Source of the DNA: Streptomyces sp. NBC_01197
GTDB taxonomy: Bacteria; Actinomycetota; Actinomycetes; Streptomycetales; Streptomycetaceae
Length of the DNA stretch: 64,000 nt
Reading direction: 5' to 3'
NCBI RefSeq assembly: GCF_036010505.1
Contig: NZ_CP108569.1
Coordinates: forward strand, 6,296,501-6,360,500
Shown here: in pieces, positions 25,075 to 34,548 of the stretch
Numbering within the stretch: position 1 is the first letter of the stretch
Layout: each line of letters opens with the position of its first letter
The notes under the pieces: generated by a model
The model's database searches: none
What the model saw: only the letters and a program-made list of their open reading frames with translations
Told to the model about the DNA's origin: nothing
Translations under genes and position numbers: made by a program

Positions 25075-26304
25075 ATGTATGCCTGGCCCGCTTCTGAGGT
25101 TCCCGCCCTGCCCGGCAAGGGCGCCGACCTTGAGATCCACTCCACCGCGACCGGCGGACGAGTCACCCTCGACCCCGGTCCCGTCGCCCGCATCTACGTC
25201 TGCGGCATCACGCCGTACGACGCGACGCACATCGGTCATGCGGCGACCTACAACGCGTTCGACCTCGTTCAGCGCGTGTGGCTCGACACCAAGAGGCAGG
25301 TCCACTACGTCCAGAACGTGACCGACGTGGACGATCCGCTGCTGGAGCGGGCCCTGCGCGACGGTGAGAACTGGACCGAGCTCGCGGAGCGCGAGACGGC
25401 ACTCTTCCGCGAGGACATGACCGCGCTGCGGATGCTCCCGCCGAAGCACTTCATCGGAGCGGTCGAGGCCATACCGGGCATCGTGCCGCTCGTCGAGCGG
25501 CTGCGGGACTGCGGTGCCGCCTACGAACTCGACAACGACATCTACTTCTCCGTGGAGAGCGACCCGCACTTCGGCGAGGTGTCGAACCTGGACGCGGAGG
25601 CGATGCGGCTGCTCTCCGCCGAGCGCGGCGGCGACCCCGAGCGGCCCGGCAAGAAGAACCCGCTCGACCCGATGCTCTGGCTGGGTGCCCGCGAGGGCGA
25701 GCCGAGCTGGGACGGCGCCTCCCTGGGCCCCGGCAGGCCGGGCTGGCACATCGAGTGCGTGGCCATCGCCCTCGACCACCTCGGGATGGGCTTCGACGTC
25801 CAGGGCGGCGGTTCCGACCTCGCCTTCCCGCACCACGAGATGGGCGCCTCGCACGCCCAGGTGCTGACCGGCGAGCACCCGTTCGCCCAGGCTTATGTGC
25901 ACGCCGGCATGGTCGGCCTGGACGGCGAGAAGATGTCCAAGTCCAAGGGCAACCTGGTCTTCGTGTCGAAGCTGCGCCACGACGGTGTGGACCCGGCCGC
26001 GATCCGGCTCGCCCTGCTGGCCCACCACTACCGCTCGGACTGGGACTGGACGGACGAGGTCCTCCAGGAGGCCGTGGAGCGGCTCGGCCGCTGGCGCGCC
26101 GCTGTCTCCCGGCCCGACGGACCGTCCGCCGACGCCCTGATCGAGGAGATCAGGCAGGCGCTCGCCGACGACCTCGACGCGCCCGCCGCGCTGCGCGCGG
26201 TCGATCGCTGGGCGGCTCTTCAGGAGTCCGGCGGCGGTACGGACGAGGGCGCGCCCGGCCTGGTGTCGCGCGCCGCTGACGCCCTGCTCGGAGTGGCCCT
26301 GTAA
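25075..26304 (+). CDS. mshC: L-cysteine:1D-myo-inositol 2-amino-2-deoxy-alpha-D-glucopyranoside ligase
   Basis: ATP-dependent ligase that joins cysteine to GlcN-Ins in mycothiol biosynthesis, the main thiol of Actinobacteria. The 409 residues are cysteinyl-tRNA-synthetase-like: the HIGH motif within [16 protein letters not shown] (about 52-65), KMSKSKGN near 290, and zinc ligands in YVCGITPYD and GWHIECVAI (with a later His). It lacks the tRNA anticodon-binding domain, and the opening [14 protein letters not shown] is typical for MshC. It is consistent with mscR and its partner hydrolase, which use mycothiol, in the same window. A strong terminator follows. Confidence 0.94.
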   Translation: MYAWPASEVPALPGKGADLEIHSTATGGRVTLDPGPVARIYVCGITPYDATHIGHAATYNAFDLVQRVWLDTKRQVHYVQNVTDVDDPLLERALRDGENWTELAERETALFREDMTALRMLPPKHFIGAVEAIPGIVPLVERLRDCGAAYELDNDIYFSVESDPHFGEVSNLDAEAMRLLSAERGGDPERPGKKNPLDPMLWLGAREGEPSWDGASLGPGRPGWHIECVAIALDHLGMGFDVQGGGSDLAFPHHEMGASHAQVLTGEHPFAQAYVHAGMVGLDGEKMSKSKGNLVFVSKLRHDGVDPAAIRLALLAHHYRSDWDWTDEVLQEAVERLGRWRAAVSRPDGPSADALIEEIRQALADDLDAPAALRAVDRWAALQESGGGTDEGAPGLVSRAADALLGVAL

Positions 26305-26358
26305 GGGCGCCCGCTCTTTCCCTGCCGCCCTCGGGTTCCACGGCCCCGGGCAGCAACA

Positions 26359-26389
26359 GCCCCCGGACTCCACAGCGGAGTCCGGGGGC
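26359..26389. terminator. Strong terminator between mshC and parJ
   Basis: Perfect 13-bp stem (26359-26371 / 26377-26389) with a 5-nt loop, followed by ATTTCGTT; the flanking genes are convergent. Confidence 0.85.
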
Positions 26390-26454
26390 GATTTCGTTCC
26401 GCCGGGCGCAGTGCCGGACAGCGCCGGGCGCCGTGCCGGGCAGGACGGCCCCGG

Positions 26455-27489
26455 TCACTCCTCGGGGGAGTCCTCCGGGCCGTCCTCGTCATCCGTCGGC
26501 TTGTCGTTCCCGGGTTCGTTGCCCGGGTCGGGCCGCTGCGGTTTCGGGGGCCTGGAGCGGCTGGCGGGGCCTGAGCTGTCCCGCCGGTAGTTGCTGCCCT
26601 CGCCGCCGTCCGTGGCGTGTCCGCCGCCTGCCTGGCCCGGGCCTGGACCGCCGTCGCGGCGGCGCAGATACCGCTCGAACTCCCGCGCGATGGCCTCGCC
26701 GGACGCCTCGGGGAGCTCCGCGGTGTCGCGTGCCTCCTCCAGCGTCTGGACGTACTCCGCCACCTCGCTGTCCTCCGCGGCCAGTTGGTCCACGCCGACC
26801 TGCCAGGCCCGGGCGTCCTCGGGCAGTTCGCCCAGCGGGATCCGCAGATCGATCAGGTCTTCCAGCCGGTTCAGCAGGGCGAGCGTCGCCTTCGGGTTGG
26901 GCGGCTGCGACACATAGTGCGGGACGGCGGCCCACAGGCTCACCGCGGGCACCCCGGCGTGGGTGCACGCCTCCTGGAGGATGCCGACGATGCCGGTCGG
27001 ACCCTCGTACCGGGTTTCCTCCAGGTCCATCGTCCTGGCCAGATCCGCGTCCGACGTGACTCCGCTGACCGGCACCGGCCTGGTGTGCGGGGTGTCGCCG
27101 AGCAGCGCGCCCAGGATCACCACCATCTCGACGCCCAGCTCATGGGCGAAGCCCAGGATCTCGTTGCAGAACGAGCGCCAGCGCATGGACGGTTCGATCC
27201 CCCGGACCAGTACCAGGTCGCGGGGCTTGTCGCCGGTCACCCGGATCACGGAGAGCCGGGTCGTCGGCCAAGTGACCTTGCGTACCCCGCCGTCCAGCCA
27301 CACCGTGGGCCGGTTGACCTGGAAGTCGTAGTAGTCCTCGGCGTCGAGCGCCGCGAACACCTCGCCCTTCCACTCCCGGTCCAGATGGGCGACCGCGGTG
27401 GAGGCTGCGTCGCCGGCGTCGTTCCAGCCCTCGAACGCGGCCACCATGACCGGGTCGATCAGCTCGGGAACCCCCTCGAGCTCGATCAC
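26455..27489 (-). CDS. parJ: PAC2-family actinobacterial signature protein (probable ParJ)
   Basis: PAC2-domain protein of 344 residues: MIELEGVPELIDPVMVAAFE at the start, EGWNDAGDAAS near 20, MVVILGALLGDTPHTRPVPV near 122 and an AWQVGVDQLAAEDSEVAEYV region near 230. The last 70 residues are Gly/Pro/Asp-rich and probably disordered. In S. coelicolor the gene I remember beside mshC (SCO1662) encodes ParJ, which inhibits ParA polymerisation and affects chromosome segregation in aerial hyphae. GTG 27489 has GGAGG upstream. It is convergent with mshC and divergent from the fuconate operon, where conserved gene order breaks. PAC2 assignment is firm; the ParJ name rests on remembered synteny. Confidence 0.82.
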   Translation of the reverse strand: MIELEGVPELIDPVMVAAFEGWNDAGDAASTAVAHLDREWKGEVFAALDAEDYYDFQVNRPTVWLDGGVRKVTWPTTRLSVIRVTGDKPRDLVLVRGIEPSMRWRSFCNEILGFAHELGVEMVVILGALLGDTPHTRPVPVSGVTSDADLARTMDLEETRYEGPTGIVGILQEACTHAGVPAVSLWAAVPHYVSQPPNPKATLALLNRLEDLIDLRIPLGELPEDARAWQVGVDQLAAEDSEVAEYVQTLEEARDTAELPEASGEAIAREFERYLRRRDGGPGPGQAGGGHATDGGEGSNYRRDSSGPASRSRPPKPQRPDPGNEPGNDKPTDDEDGPEDSPEE

Positions 27490-27716
27490 CCAGTGCCTCC
27501 CTCCGAAGTTCTTCTCTAACGCACCAACCTTACGGCTTCCCGGGTGCCCCGACGCAGCCGTTCTGCACGCCCCTCTGTGCAGCCCGGCGGCAGCCTGGCG
27601 TGCGTCACGGCAGCTGGACGAGCCGTTCCGACAGTCTGCCCATATCGAACCGATTCATCCGAGCTGTACCGGCAAATTTCGTCCCACCCCTGGACGGTAT
27701 GGCATGTGCGGGGCTA

Positions 27717-27747
27717 TACATCGGATGACAAATTAAAGGTCCGATGT
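27717..27747. promoter_or_regulatory. Operator-like inverted repeat upstream of the fuconate operon
   Basis: ACATCGGA (27718-27725) and TCCGATGT (27740-27747) form an inverted repeat with a 14-nt AT-rich spacer, 30 bp before the first gene. The left half extends to TACATCGGATG (27717-27727). The same 11-mer lies, on the opposite strand, 21 bp upstream of the FadR-type gene that closes the cluster, so it is probably that regulator's operator. Confidence 0.55.
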
Positions 27748-27776
27748 TCTTAACGGTTCTTACCAAGGGAGTGTGG

Positions 27777-29102
27777 ATGAGTCCGACCGTCACGGGGTTC
27801 GAGGTCCACGACATCCGATTCCCCACCTCGGAACAGCTCGACGGCTCGGACGCCATGAACCCGGACCCCGACTACTCAGCGGCCTATGTGGTGCTCAGCA
27901 CCGATGTGCCGGGCGGTGTCGCGGGACATGGCTTCTGTTTCACCATCGGGCGCGGCAACGACGTCATCGCCGCCGCCATCGAAGCGCTGCGGCCCTATGT
28001 GGAGGGGCGGCCCGCGCCGCTCACGGCCGCCGGGCTCGCGGAGCTGCACCACGACCTCACTCATGACTCGCAACTGCGCTGGCTCGGCCCCGAGAAGGGG
28101 GTGATGCACATGGCGGCGGGCGCGGTCATCAACGCCGCCTGGGACCTGGCCGCCACCGCCGCCGGCAAGCCGGTCTGGGAGTTCCTGAGCGGAATGACAC
28201 CGGAGGAGCTCGTCTCCCTGGTCGACTTCCGCTATCTGACCGACGCCCTCACCCCCGACGAGGCGCTGGCCATCCTGCGGGCCGCCGAACCGGGCCGCGC
28301 CGGACGGGCCGCCCTGCTGCGTGCCGACGGCTACCCCGCGTACACCACGTCGCCCGGCTGGCTCGGTTACTCCGACGAGAAGCTGGTGCGGCTCGCCCAG
28401 GAGGCGGTCGGCGCCGGCTTCGGGCAGATCAAGCTGAAGGTCGGCGCCGACCTGGACGACGACGTCCGCAGAATGAAGCTGGCCCGCGCGGCCGTCGGCC
28501 CCGGCATCCGGGTCGCCGTGGACGCCAACCAGCGCTGGGACGTCGCGGACGCGCTGCGGTGGATGGACGCGCTCGCCCCGTACGACCCGCACTGGATCGA
28601 GGAGCCGACCAGCCCCGACGACATCCTCGGCCACGCGGCGGTCAGATCCGGACAGCCGGTGAAGGTCGCCACCGGCGAGCACGTCGCCAACCGGGTCGTC
28701 TTCAAGCAGCTGCTCCAGGCGGGCGCCGTCGACTTCGTGCAGATCGACGCGGCCCGGGTCGCCGGGGTCAACGAGAACCTCGCGATCCTGCTGCTCGCCG
28801 CCAAGTTCGGCGTCCCGGTCTGCCCGCACGCGGGCGGCGTCGGGCTGTGCGAACTGGTCCAGCACCTGGCGATGTTCGACTTCGTCGCCGTCTCGGGCAG
28901 CCAGGACGACCGCGTCATCGAGTACGTGGACCATCTGCACGAACACTTCACCAACCCCGCGGTGATCGAGGGCGGACGCTACCGCGCGCCCAGCGCGCCG
29001 GGCTTCTCCGCCCGTATGCACCCCGCTTCCCTCGCCGCACACCGCTACCCCGACGGGCCCGTCTGGCTGGCCCGCCGCACCACCGAGGAGGTCAACTCGT
29101 GA
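27777..29102 (+). CDS. fucD: L-fuconate dehydratase-type enolase superfamily enzyme
   Basis: Mg2+-dependent dehydratase that should convert L-fuconate to 2-keto-3-deoxy-L-fuconate. The 441 residues have the mandelate-racemase layout and catalytic residues at nearly the numbering of the characterised Xanthomonas enzyme: K219 and K221 (KxK base), metal ligands D249, E275 and E301, and H351 as second base in CPHAGGVG. The opening [20 protein letters not shown] and [14 protein letters not shown] are typical of fuconate dehydratases. ATG 27777 has AAGGGAG 7 nt upstream. Its stop overlaps the next gene (GTGA). A related sugar acid as substrate is possible. Confidence 0.87.
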   Translation: MSPTVTGFEVHDIRFPTSEQLDGSDAMNPDPDYSAAYVVLSTDVPGGVAGHGFCFTIGRGNDVIAAAIEALRPYVEGRPAPLTAAGLAELHHDLTHDSQLRWLGPEKGVMHMAAGAVINAAWDLAATAAGKPVWEFLSGMTPEELVSLVDFRYLTDALTPDEALAILRAAEPGRAGRAALLRADGYPAYTTSPGWLGYSDEKLVRLAQEAVGAGFGQIKLKVGADLDDDVRRMKLARAAVGPGIRVAVDANQRWDVADALRWMDALAPYDPHWIEEPTSPDDILGHAAVRSGQPVKVATGEHVANRVVFKQLLQAGAVDFVQIDAARVAGVNENLAILLLAAKFGVPVCPHAGGVGLCELVQHLAMFDFVAVSGSQDDRVIEYVDHLHEHFTNPAVIEGGRYRAPSAPGFSARMHPASLAAHRYPDGPVWLARRTTEEVNS

Positions 29103-29872
29103 CCACTGCACGCGACTTCGAAGGGCTCGGCGCCCTGGTCACCGGCGGGGCTTCCGGCATCGGAGCCGCCATCGCCACCGAGCTGCTCGCCCGCGGCGCC
29201 CGGGTCGCCGTACTCGACCGCGAGACCGATGGAGCGCCGCAAGGCACCCTCGCGCTCAAGGCGGACGTCACCGACGACGGCGCGGTACGGGAGGCGGTCG
29301 ACGCGGCGGCGGCCGAGTTCGGCGCCCTGCACACGGTGGTGTCCAACGCGGGCATCGGCGCTGTCGGCACGGTCGCCGACAACCCCGACGACGAGTGGCA
29401 GCGGGTCCTGGACATCAACGTCCTCGGCATGGTCCGCACGGCCCGCCACGCGCTGCCGCATCTGCGCCGTTCGGCCGCCGATCGGCCCGGCTGCGTCTCC
29501 GTCACCCACACCTGCTCGATCGCCGCGACCGCCGGCCTGCCGCAGCGCGCCCTCTACAGCGCCAGCAAGGGCGCGGTCCTCTCGCTGACCCTGGCGATGG
29601 CGGCCGACCACGTACGGGAGGGCATCCGGGTCAACTGCGTCAACCCCGGCACCGCGGACACCCCGTGGGTCGGGCGGCTGCTCGGCCAGGCCGACGACCC
29701 GGCCGCCGAGCGCGCGGCGCTCAACGCCCGCCAGCCCACCGGCCGGCTGGTCACCGCCGAAGAGGTGGCGGCGGCCGTCCTCTACCTCGCGAGCCCGGCG
29801 GCGGCGGCCGTCACCGGGACGGCGCTCGCGGTCGACGGCGGAATGCAGGGACTGCGCCTGCGCCCCGCCTGA
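29099..29872 (+). CDS. SDR oxidoreductase, probable fucose or keto-deoxy-fuconate dehydrogenase
   Basis: NAD(P)-dependent short-chain dehydrogenase of 257 residues with an intact TGGASGIG nucleotide motif (about 16-23), SNAGIG near 87 and the catalytic YSASK near 155. It starts at GTG 29099, overlapping the fucD stop by 3 nt. In known L-fucose oxidative pathways an SDR performs either the first step (fucose dehydrogenase) or the oxidation of 2-keto-3-deoxy-L-fuconate; the latter fits direct coupling to the dehydratase. No lactonase or aldolase gene is present in this cluster. Confidence 0.86.
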   Translation: MTTARDFEGLGALVTGGASGIGAAIATELLARGARVAVLDRETDGAPQGTLALKADVTDDGAVREAVDAAAAEFGALHTVVSNAGIGAVGTVADNPDDEWQRVLDINVLGMVRTARHALPHLRRSAADRPGCVSVTHTCSIAATAGLPQRALYSASKGAVLSLTLAMAADHVREGIRVNCVNPGTADTPWVGRLLGQADDPAAERAALNARQPTGRLVTAEEVAAAVLYLASPAAAAVTGTALAVDGGMQGLRLRPA

Positions 29873-29967
29873 GCGGACGCACTGACCGCACCGCACAAGA
29901 CGCACTGAGCACACCGGGCCGCACGGCCGACAGAGCATCAAGCGCCACTATCAAGGACGGGACACCA

Positions 29968-31005
29968 ATGAGAGTGCGTACAACGAGTGCGGCGGCCTGC
30001 GCCGTACTGCTGGCCGTGACTGCGCTCGCGGGCTGCAACCGCGACTCCGGCAGCGGTTCGCAGGACAAGAAAGTCGGCATCGACCTGCCGCGCAGCGACA
30101 GCGACTTCTGGAACTCCTACCAGCAGTACATCAAGAAGGGCGTCGCGGCCGGCGAGGTCAAGGCGCTCCCGCTGACCAACTCGCAGAACGACATCGGCAA
30201 GCTCGTCGCCAACGTGCAGACGTTCAGCGACCAGGGAGCCAAGGCCGTCGTGATGGCGCCGCAGGACACCGGGGCCATCGCCTCGACGCTGCAGAACCTC
30301 AACCAGAAGAAGATCCCCGTCATCAGCGTCGACACCCGCCCCGACAAGGGCGACGTCTACATGGTGGTGCGCGCCGACAACCGTGCGTACGGCGAGAACG
30401 CCTGCAAGTACCTGGGGAAGCAGCTGAAGGGCAAGGGCAAGGTCGTCGAGTTCCAGGGCGACCTGTCGTCGATCAACGGCCGGGACCGCTCCGTCGCCTT
30501 CAAGTCCTGCATGACCAAGGACTTCCCCGAGATCAAGCTCTTCGAGCTGGCCACCGACTGGAAGGGCGATGTCGCGTCGGCCAAGCTCCAGTCCACGCTG
30601 GCCGCCAATCCCGACATCAACGGGATCTACATGCAGGCGGGCGGTGTCTTCCTGCAGCCCACACTCGCGCTCCTGGAGCAGAAGAAGCTGCTGAAGCCGG
30701 CCGGCACCAAGGGCCACATCACGATCATCTCCAACGACGGCATCCCGGAGGAGTTCGACGCGATCAAGGCCGGGAAGATCGACGCCACCATCTCCCAGCC
30801 CGCCGACCTCTACGCGAAGTACGCGCTGTACTACGCCAAGGCGGCCGTCGACGGCAAGAAGTTCAAGGTGGGCCCGACCGACCACAACTCCAACATCATC
30901 AAGATCCCGAACGGCTATGAGGACCAGCTCCCCGCGCCGCTCGTGACCAAGGCCAACGTGAACGACCCGAAGCTGTGGGCCAATCAGCTGGGGAAGAAGA
31001 ACTGA
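29968..31005 (+). CDS. Sugar ABC transporter substrate-binding lipoprotein
   Basis: Periplasmic-binding-protein type 1 (RbsB-like) receptor of 345 residues. It has a lipoprotein signal with lipobox LAGC (C23), then KVGIDLPRSDSDFWNSYQQY, KAVVMAPQDTGAIASTLQ near 90 and IISNDGIPEEFDAIKAGKID near 250, as in ribose/fucose-type receptors. It lies 95 bp after the SDR and 2 bp before the ATPase gene in the operon order receptor, ATPase, permease. The ligand is most likely a deoxy-sugar or sugar acid handled by the adjoining dehydratase; this is inferred from context. Confidence 0.88.
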   Translation: MRVRTTSAAACAVLLAVTALAGCNRDSGSGSQDKKVGIDLPRSDSDFWNSYQQYIKKGVAAGEVKALPLTNSQNDIGKLVANVQTFSDQGAKAVVMAPQDTGAIASTLQNLNQKKIPVISVDTRPDKGDVYMVVRADNRAYGENACKYLGKQLKGKGKVVEFQGDLSSINGRDRSVAFKSCMTKDFPEIKLFELATDWKGDVASAKLQSTLAANPDINGIYMQAGGVFLQPTLALLEQKKLLKPAGTKGHITIISNDGIPEEFDAIKAGKIDATISQPADLYAKYALYYAKAAVDGKKFKVGPTDHNSNIIKIPNGYEDQLPAPLVTKANVNDPKLWANQLGKKN

Positions 31006-31007
31006 CG

Positions 31008-32543
31008 ATGCCCGATGCACCCGCGGTTCATGCGCAGGGCATCGTCAAGCGCTTCGGTCCCACCGTCGCACTCGACGATGTCCGCCTGACAGTCCAGCCC
31101 GGTGAGTCGCACGCCCTGGTCGGGCGCAACGGCGCCGGAAAGTCCACCCTCGTCAGCGTCATCACCGGGCTCCACCGGCCGGACGCGGGGACGCTCACCT
31201 TCAGCGGTGAACCCGCGCCCGCCTTCGGCGACACCATGGCCTGGCAGTCGAAGGTCGCCTGCGTCTACCAGAAGTCCATGGCCGTCCCCGATCTCACCGT
31301 GGCCGAGAACCTCTTCCTGAACAACTTCGGCACCGGCCGCGGTGCGGCGGGCGGCCGCTGGATCAGCTGGTCCGGGCTGCGCAAGCGGGCCGCGGCGCTG
31401 CTCGCCGAGTACGGGGTGAACATCGACCCCAGCACCCGCGCGAAGGACCTCTCCGTCGAACAGGTGCAGTTCGTGGAGATCGCCCGCGCGCTGTCCTTCG
31501 GGGCCCGGCTGATCATTCTCGACGAACCCACCGCGCAGCTCGACGCACGGGGGATCCAGAGCCTGTTCACCAAACTCAGGGACCTCCAGAGCCAGGGTGT
31601 GGCGTTCCTCTTCATCTCGCACCACCTCCAGGAGGTGTACGAGCTGTGCACCGCGGTCACGGTCTACCGCGACGCGCGGCACGTCCTGACGGCGCCCGTC
31701 GCCGAACTGGGCAAGGCCGATCTGGTCGCGGCTATGACCGGCGAGTCCGCGACAGGTCCGGTGGCCTGGCACGCGGCCTCCGGTGCGAAGCCGGCGGCCG
31801 GGGCCGGGGCGGCCGGGCCCGTCCTGCGGACCGAAGGGCTCGCCGTCGACGGCGAGTTCGAGCCACTGGACATCGAGGTGTACCCCGGTGAGGTGCTCGG
31901 TATCGCGGGCGCAGCGGCCAGCGGCAACACCGCGCTGGGCGAGACGCTCGTCGGTATGCGCAAGGCGACTTCCGGGCGGGTCTCGGTCCGGGGCCGCGAG
32001 GTCAGACCGGGCAGCGTGCCGCACGCCCTGAACGCGGGGATCGGCTACATCCCGGAGGACCGGCACCGCCAGGGCCTGGTCCTGGAACGCAGTGTGGCGG
32101 AGAACGCCACCCTGACGGTCGCCGACCAGCTGGGGCCGTGGGGGTCCGTACTCCCCTCCCGTACCCGGGAGTTCGCGAGGACCATGATCTCCTCGCTGGA
32201 CATCAAGACCACCGGACCCGACCAGAAGGTCTCAGGGCTCTCCGGGGGCAACCAGCAGAAGGTGGTGGTCGCCCGCGCGCTGGCCCGTAACCCCAGCACG
32301 CTGGTGGCGGTACGGCCGACGGCCGGTGTGGACATCAAGTCCAAGGACTCGCTCCTGGGCGTGGTGCGGCGGGTCGCCGACGGGGGCAACGCCGCCGTGA
32401 TCATCTCCGACGAACTCGACGACCTGCGGGTGTGCGACCGGGTGGTCGCGCTCTTCCACGGGCGGGTTGTCGCCGAATACGACAGTGGGTGGACGGACGG
32501 GGAACTGGTCGCCGCCATGGAAGGTGTGGGGGAGCGGGCATGA
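31008..32543 (+). CDS. Sugar ABC transporter ATPase (two ATP-binding domains)
   Basis: RbsA/MglA-type double ATPase of 511 residues. Domain 1 has Walker A GRNGAGKS (39-46), signature LSVEQVQ and Walker B LIILDEPT. Domain 2 is degenerate: its P-loop reads GAAASGNT (near 301), which is normal for the family. Its Walker B reads TLVAVRPT (near 430) where the family keeps LDEPT. The signature LSGGNQQK is intact. So only the first site appears able to hydrolyse ATP. ATG 31008 follows the receptor stop by 2 nt, and its stop overlaps the permease start (ATGA). Confidence 0.88.
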   Translation: MPDAPAVHAQGIVKRFGPTVALDDVRLTVQPGESHALVGRNGAGKSTLVSVITGLHRPDAGTLTFSGEPAPAFGDTMAWQSKVACVYQKSMAVPDLTVAENLFLNNFGTGRGAAGGRWISWSGLRKRAAALLAEYGVNIDPSTRAKDLSVEQVQFVEIARALSFGARLIILDEPTAQLDARGIQSLFTKLRDLQSQGVAFLFISHHLQEVYELCTAVTVYRDARHVLTAPVAELGKADLVAAMTGESATGPVAWHAASGAKPAAGAGAAGPVLRTEGLAVDGEFEPLDIEVYPGEVLGIAGAAASGNTALGETLVGMRKATSGRVSVRGREVRPGSVPHALNAGIGYIPEDRHRQGLVLERSVAENATLTVADQLGPWGSVLPSRTREFARTMISSLDIKTTGPDQKVSGLSGGNQQKVVVARALARNPSTLVAVRPTAGVDIKSKDSLLGVVRRVADGGNAAVIISDELDDLRVCDRVVALFHGRVVAEYDSGWTDGELVAAMEGVGERA

Positions 32544-33574
32544 CCGACACGATCCGGCCGGCAGCGGCCGAGGAGACCAAGGGGCAGGTGAGCCCGGTAC
32601 GCGCCAGGCTGGCGCTGGTCCGCTGGAGCGACTTCTCGCTCGTGCCGGTGATCCTGGTGCTGATGGTGATCGGATTCATCGTCTCGCCGGTGTTCCTGAC
32701 GTCCCAGAACCTGATCAACGTCATCCAGCAGTCGTCCGAACTCAGCCTGCTGGTACTGGCCCAGGCCTTCATCCTGATCTGCGGGCGGATGGACCTGTCA
32801 CTGGAGTCGACGATCGGTATCGCGCCGGTCATCGCGCTGTGGCTGGTCCTGCCCTCGTCGGGCGACCGGTTCACCGGCCTCGGGCTGCTGCCTGCCTGGA
32901 CGGCGATCCCGCTCTGCCTGCTCGCGGGGCTGGCGATCGGTGCGTTCAACGGCTTCCTGATGCTCAAGCTGCGCGTCAACGGCTTCATCGCGACGCTGGG
33001 CATGCTGATGATGCTCCGCGGGCTTCACATCGGGATCACCGAGGGCAAGTCGATCATCGACGTCCCGTCCTCGTTCAGCTACCTGGGCAGGGCCTCCTGG
33101 CTCGGCGCCCCCGCCGCGGTCTGGATCTGCCTGGCGCTGTTCGCCATCGGCGGCGCCGCGCTGGCCTGGACCCGGCACGGCCGGTCGCTGTACGCGATCG
33201 GCGGCAACCCGGAAGCGGCCCGCGCGGCCGGTATCCGGGTGGACCGGGTCACCTGGATCGTGCTGGCGATCGGCGGACTGCTCGCGGCCTTCGCCGGAAT
33301 CCTCTACACCGGCCACTACGGTTCGGTCGGCGCCGCCCAGGGCAAGGACATGATCTTCCAGGTCATGGCAGCCGCAGTCATCGGCGGCATCGGGCTGAAG
33401 GGCGGCCGGGGCACCATCTTCGGCGCGCTCACCGGTGTGCTCGCCCTTCAGCTGGTGGTCAATGTGATGACGCTCGCCGGGGTGCCGGGCCAGTGGGAGA
33501 CGTTCCTCAACGGCGCGATCATCATCATCGCGCTGATCGCCTCCCGCTTCGCGAGCGGTGAGGAGCAGGACTGA
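32540..33574 (+). CDS. Sugar ABC transporter permease
   Basis: RbsC-type inner-membrane permease of 344 residues with about 8-10 predicted helices. Family segments are LAQAFILICGRMDLSLES near 72, LRVNGFIATLGMLMMLRG near 138, GRSLYAIGGNPEAARAAGI near 215 (cytoplasmic coupling loop) and AAVIGGIGLKGGRGTIFGA near 275. ATG 32540 overlaps the ATPase stop. It is the last gene of the five-gene fuconate operon and is followed by a bidirectional terminator. Confidence 0.9.
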   Translation: MTDTIRPAAAEETKGQVSPVRARLALVRWSDFSLVPVILVLMVIGFIVSPVFLTSQNLINVIQQSSELSLLVLAQAFILICGRMDLSLESTIGIAPVIALWLVLPSSGDRFTGLGLLPAWTAIPLCLLAGLAIGAFNGFLMLKLRVNGFIATLGMLMMLRGLHIGITEGKSIIDVPSSFSYLGRASWLGAPAAVWICLALFAIGGAALAWTRHGRSLYAIGGNPEAARAAGIRVDRVTWIVLAIGGLLAAFAGILYTGHYGSVGAAQGKDMIFQVMAAAVIGGIGLKGGRGTIFGALTGVLALQLVVNVMTLAGVPGQWETFLNGAIIIIALIASRFASGEEQD

Positions 33575-33640
33575 CGCGCCACCGGGACGCGTCACCGGGG
33601 CGGGGTCTCAGGACACGTCACCGGGACGCCGCTCCAAGGA

Positions 33641-33687
33641 CGGGGCTCCCGGAACCGGGCCATGGCGGCCTGGTCCCGGGAGCCCCG
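33641..33687. terminator. Bidirectional terminator after the ABC permease gene
   Basis: Perfect 12-bp arms CGGGGCTCCCGG (33641-33652) and CCGGGAGCCCCG (33676-33687), 23-nt loop with extra pairing, between the convergent permease and FadR-type genes. Confidence 0.75.
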
Positions 33688-33690
33688 TAC

Positions 33691-34362
33691 TCACAGGGTC
33701 GAGCGCAGCCACTGCTCGACGCTGGCGATGTGCACCGTCGCCCAGGACCGGGCCGCTTCGGCGTCCCGGTCCCTGAGCGCCGTCAGGATGGCGCGGTGCT
33801 CGTGGAGCGTACGACTCACCGCGTCCTCCTGGGTCAGCCCCCGCCACACCCGGGCGCGGGTGGTGGGCCCGGAGAGGCTGTCGAGCAGTGAGCAGAGCAC
33901 CGAGTTCCCCGAGCTCTGCACGATGCCCCGGTGGAACTCCAGGTCGCAGGCGACCAGTTCCTCCACGGAGGGCTGCGGGCCGAGCGCGTCCAGCTGGGCG
34001 CTGAGCGTCTCCAGCTCCTCCTCGCCGATCCGGTGCGCGGCCATCGCTGTCGCGGCCGGCTCCAGGATGCGGCGTACGGCCAGGAACTCCAGCACGGTGT
34101 CGTCCCGGTGGAAATCCACGACGAAGCTCATCGCTTCGAGCAGCAGCTGGGGATCGAGACTGGTGACGTACGTGCCGTCGCCCTGCCGCACGTCCAGGAT
34201 GCGGATCAGCGAGAGCGCGCGCACCGCCTCGCGCAGCGAGTTGCGCGAGAGCCCGAGCTCCGACGCGAGTTCGCTCTCCTTGGGCAGCCGGTCGCCTGGC
34301 CGCAGTGCGCCCGAGACGATCATTTCCTTGATCTTCTCGATGGCCTCGTCGGTCACAGCCAT
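33691..34362 (-). CDS. FadR-subfamily GntR regulator of the fuconate operon
   Basis: Repressor-type protein of 223 residues: winged helix at about 8-75 (SELASELGLSRNSLREAVRAL), then an FCD effector domain (about 90-218) with metal-binding-type residues in DLEFHRGIV and HEHRAI. It closes the sugar-acid cluster in convergent orientation. The palindrome ACATCCGATGT lies 20 bp upstream of its ATG and matches the motif before fucD, so autoregulation together with control of the operon is likely. A sugar-acid intermediate is the expected effector, by analogy with the family. Confidence 0.87.
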   Translation of the reverse strand: MAVTDEAIEKIKEMIVSGALRPGDRLPKESELASELGLSRNSLREAVRALSLIRILDVRQGDGTYVTSLDPQLLLEAMSFVVDFHRDDTVLEFLAVRRILEPAATAMAAHRIGEEELETLSAQLDALGPQPSVEELVACDLEFHRGIVQSSGNSVLCSLLDSLSGPTTRARVWRGLTQEDAVSRTLHEHRAILTALRDRDAEAARSWATVHIASVEQWLRSTL

Positions 34363-34381
34363 GGGAACCTCGCCTCAACAG

Positions 34382-34392
34382 ACATCCGATGT
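34382..34392. promoter_or_regulatory. Operator palindrome upstream of the FadR-type gene
   Basis: ACATC-C-GATGT is a perfect palindrome around one base. With the next base, its reverse complement contains TACATCGGATG, identical to 27717-27727 upstream of fucD. Confidence 0.5.
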
Positions 34393-34485
34393 ATCTGCTG
34401 ATTATGGCGCCTCCGGGGCCTCTCGCGCACGCGGGTCCGGGTAACCCGCGGGACCGGGCCGTAAGACACCTGTGCGGGCCGACAT

Positions 34486-34503
34486 ATTTCAGGGCTAAGG
34501 TTT
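34486..34503. promoter_or_regulatory. Putative MarR operator, copy 1 (marR promoter)
   Basis: ATTTCAGGGCTAAGGTTT lies 45 bp before the marR start. It shares a TTaAGsGCTAAG core with two sites in the aldehyde dehydrogenase/MFS promoter region (45355-45372 and 45447-45464), which suggests one regulator for all three. Confidence 0.45.
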
Positions 34504-34548
34504 CATCCTTGTATGACGTTGTGAGCGGTGACAGGGAGGCTGCGGCGC

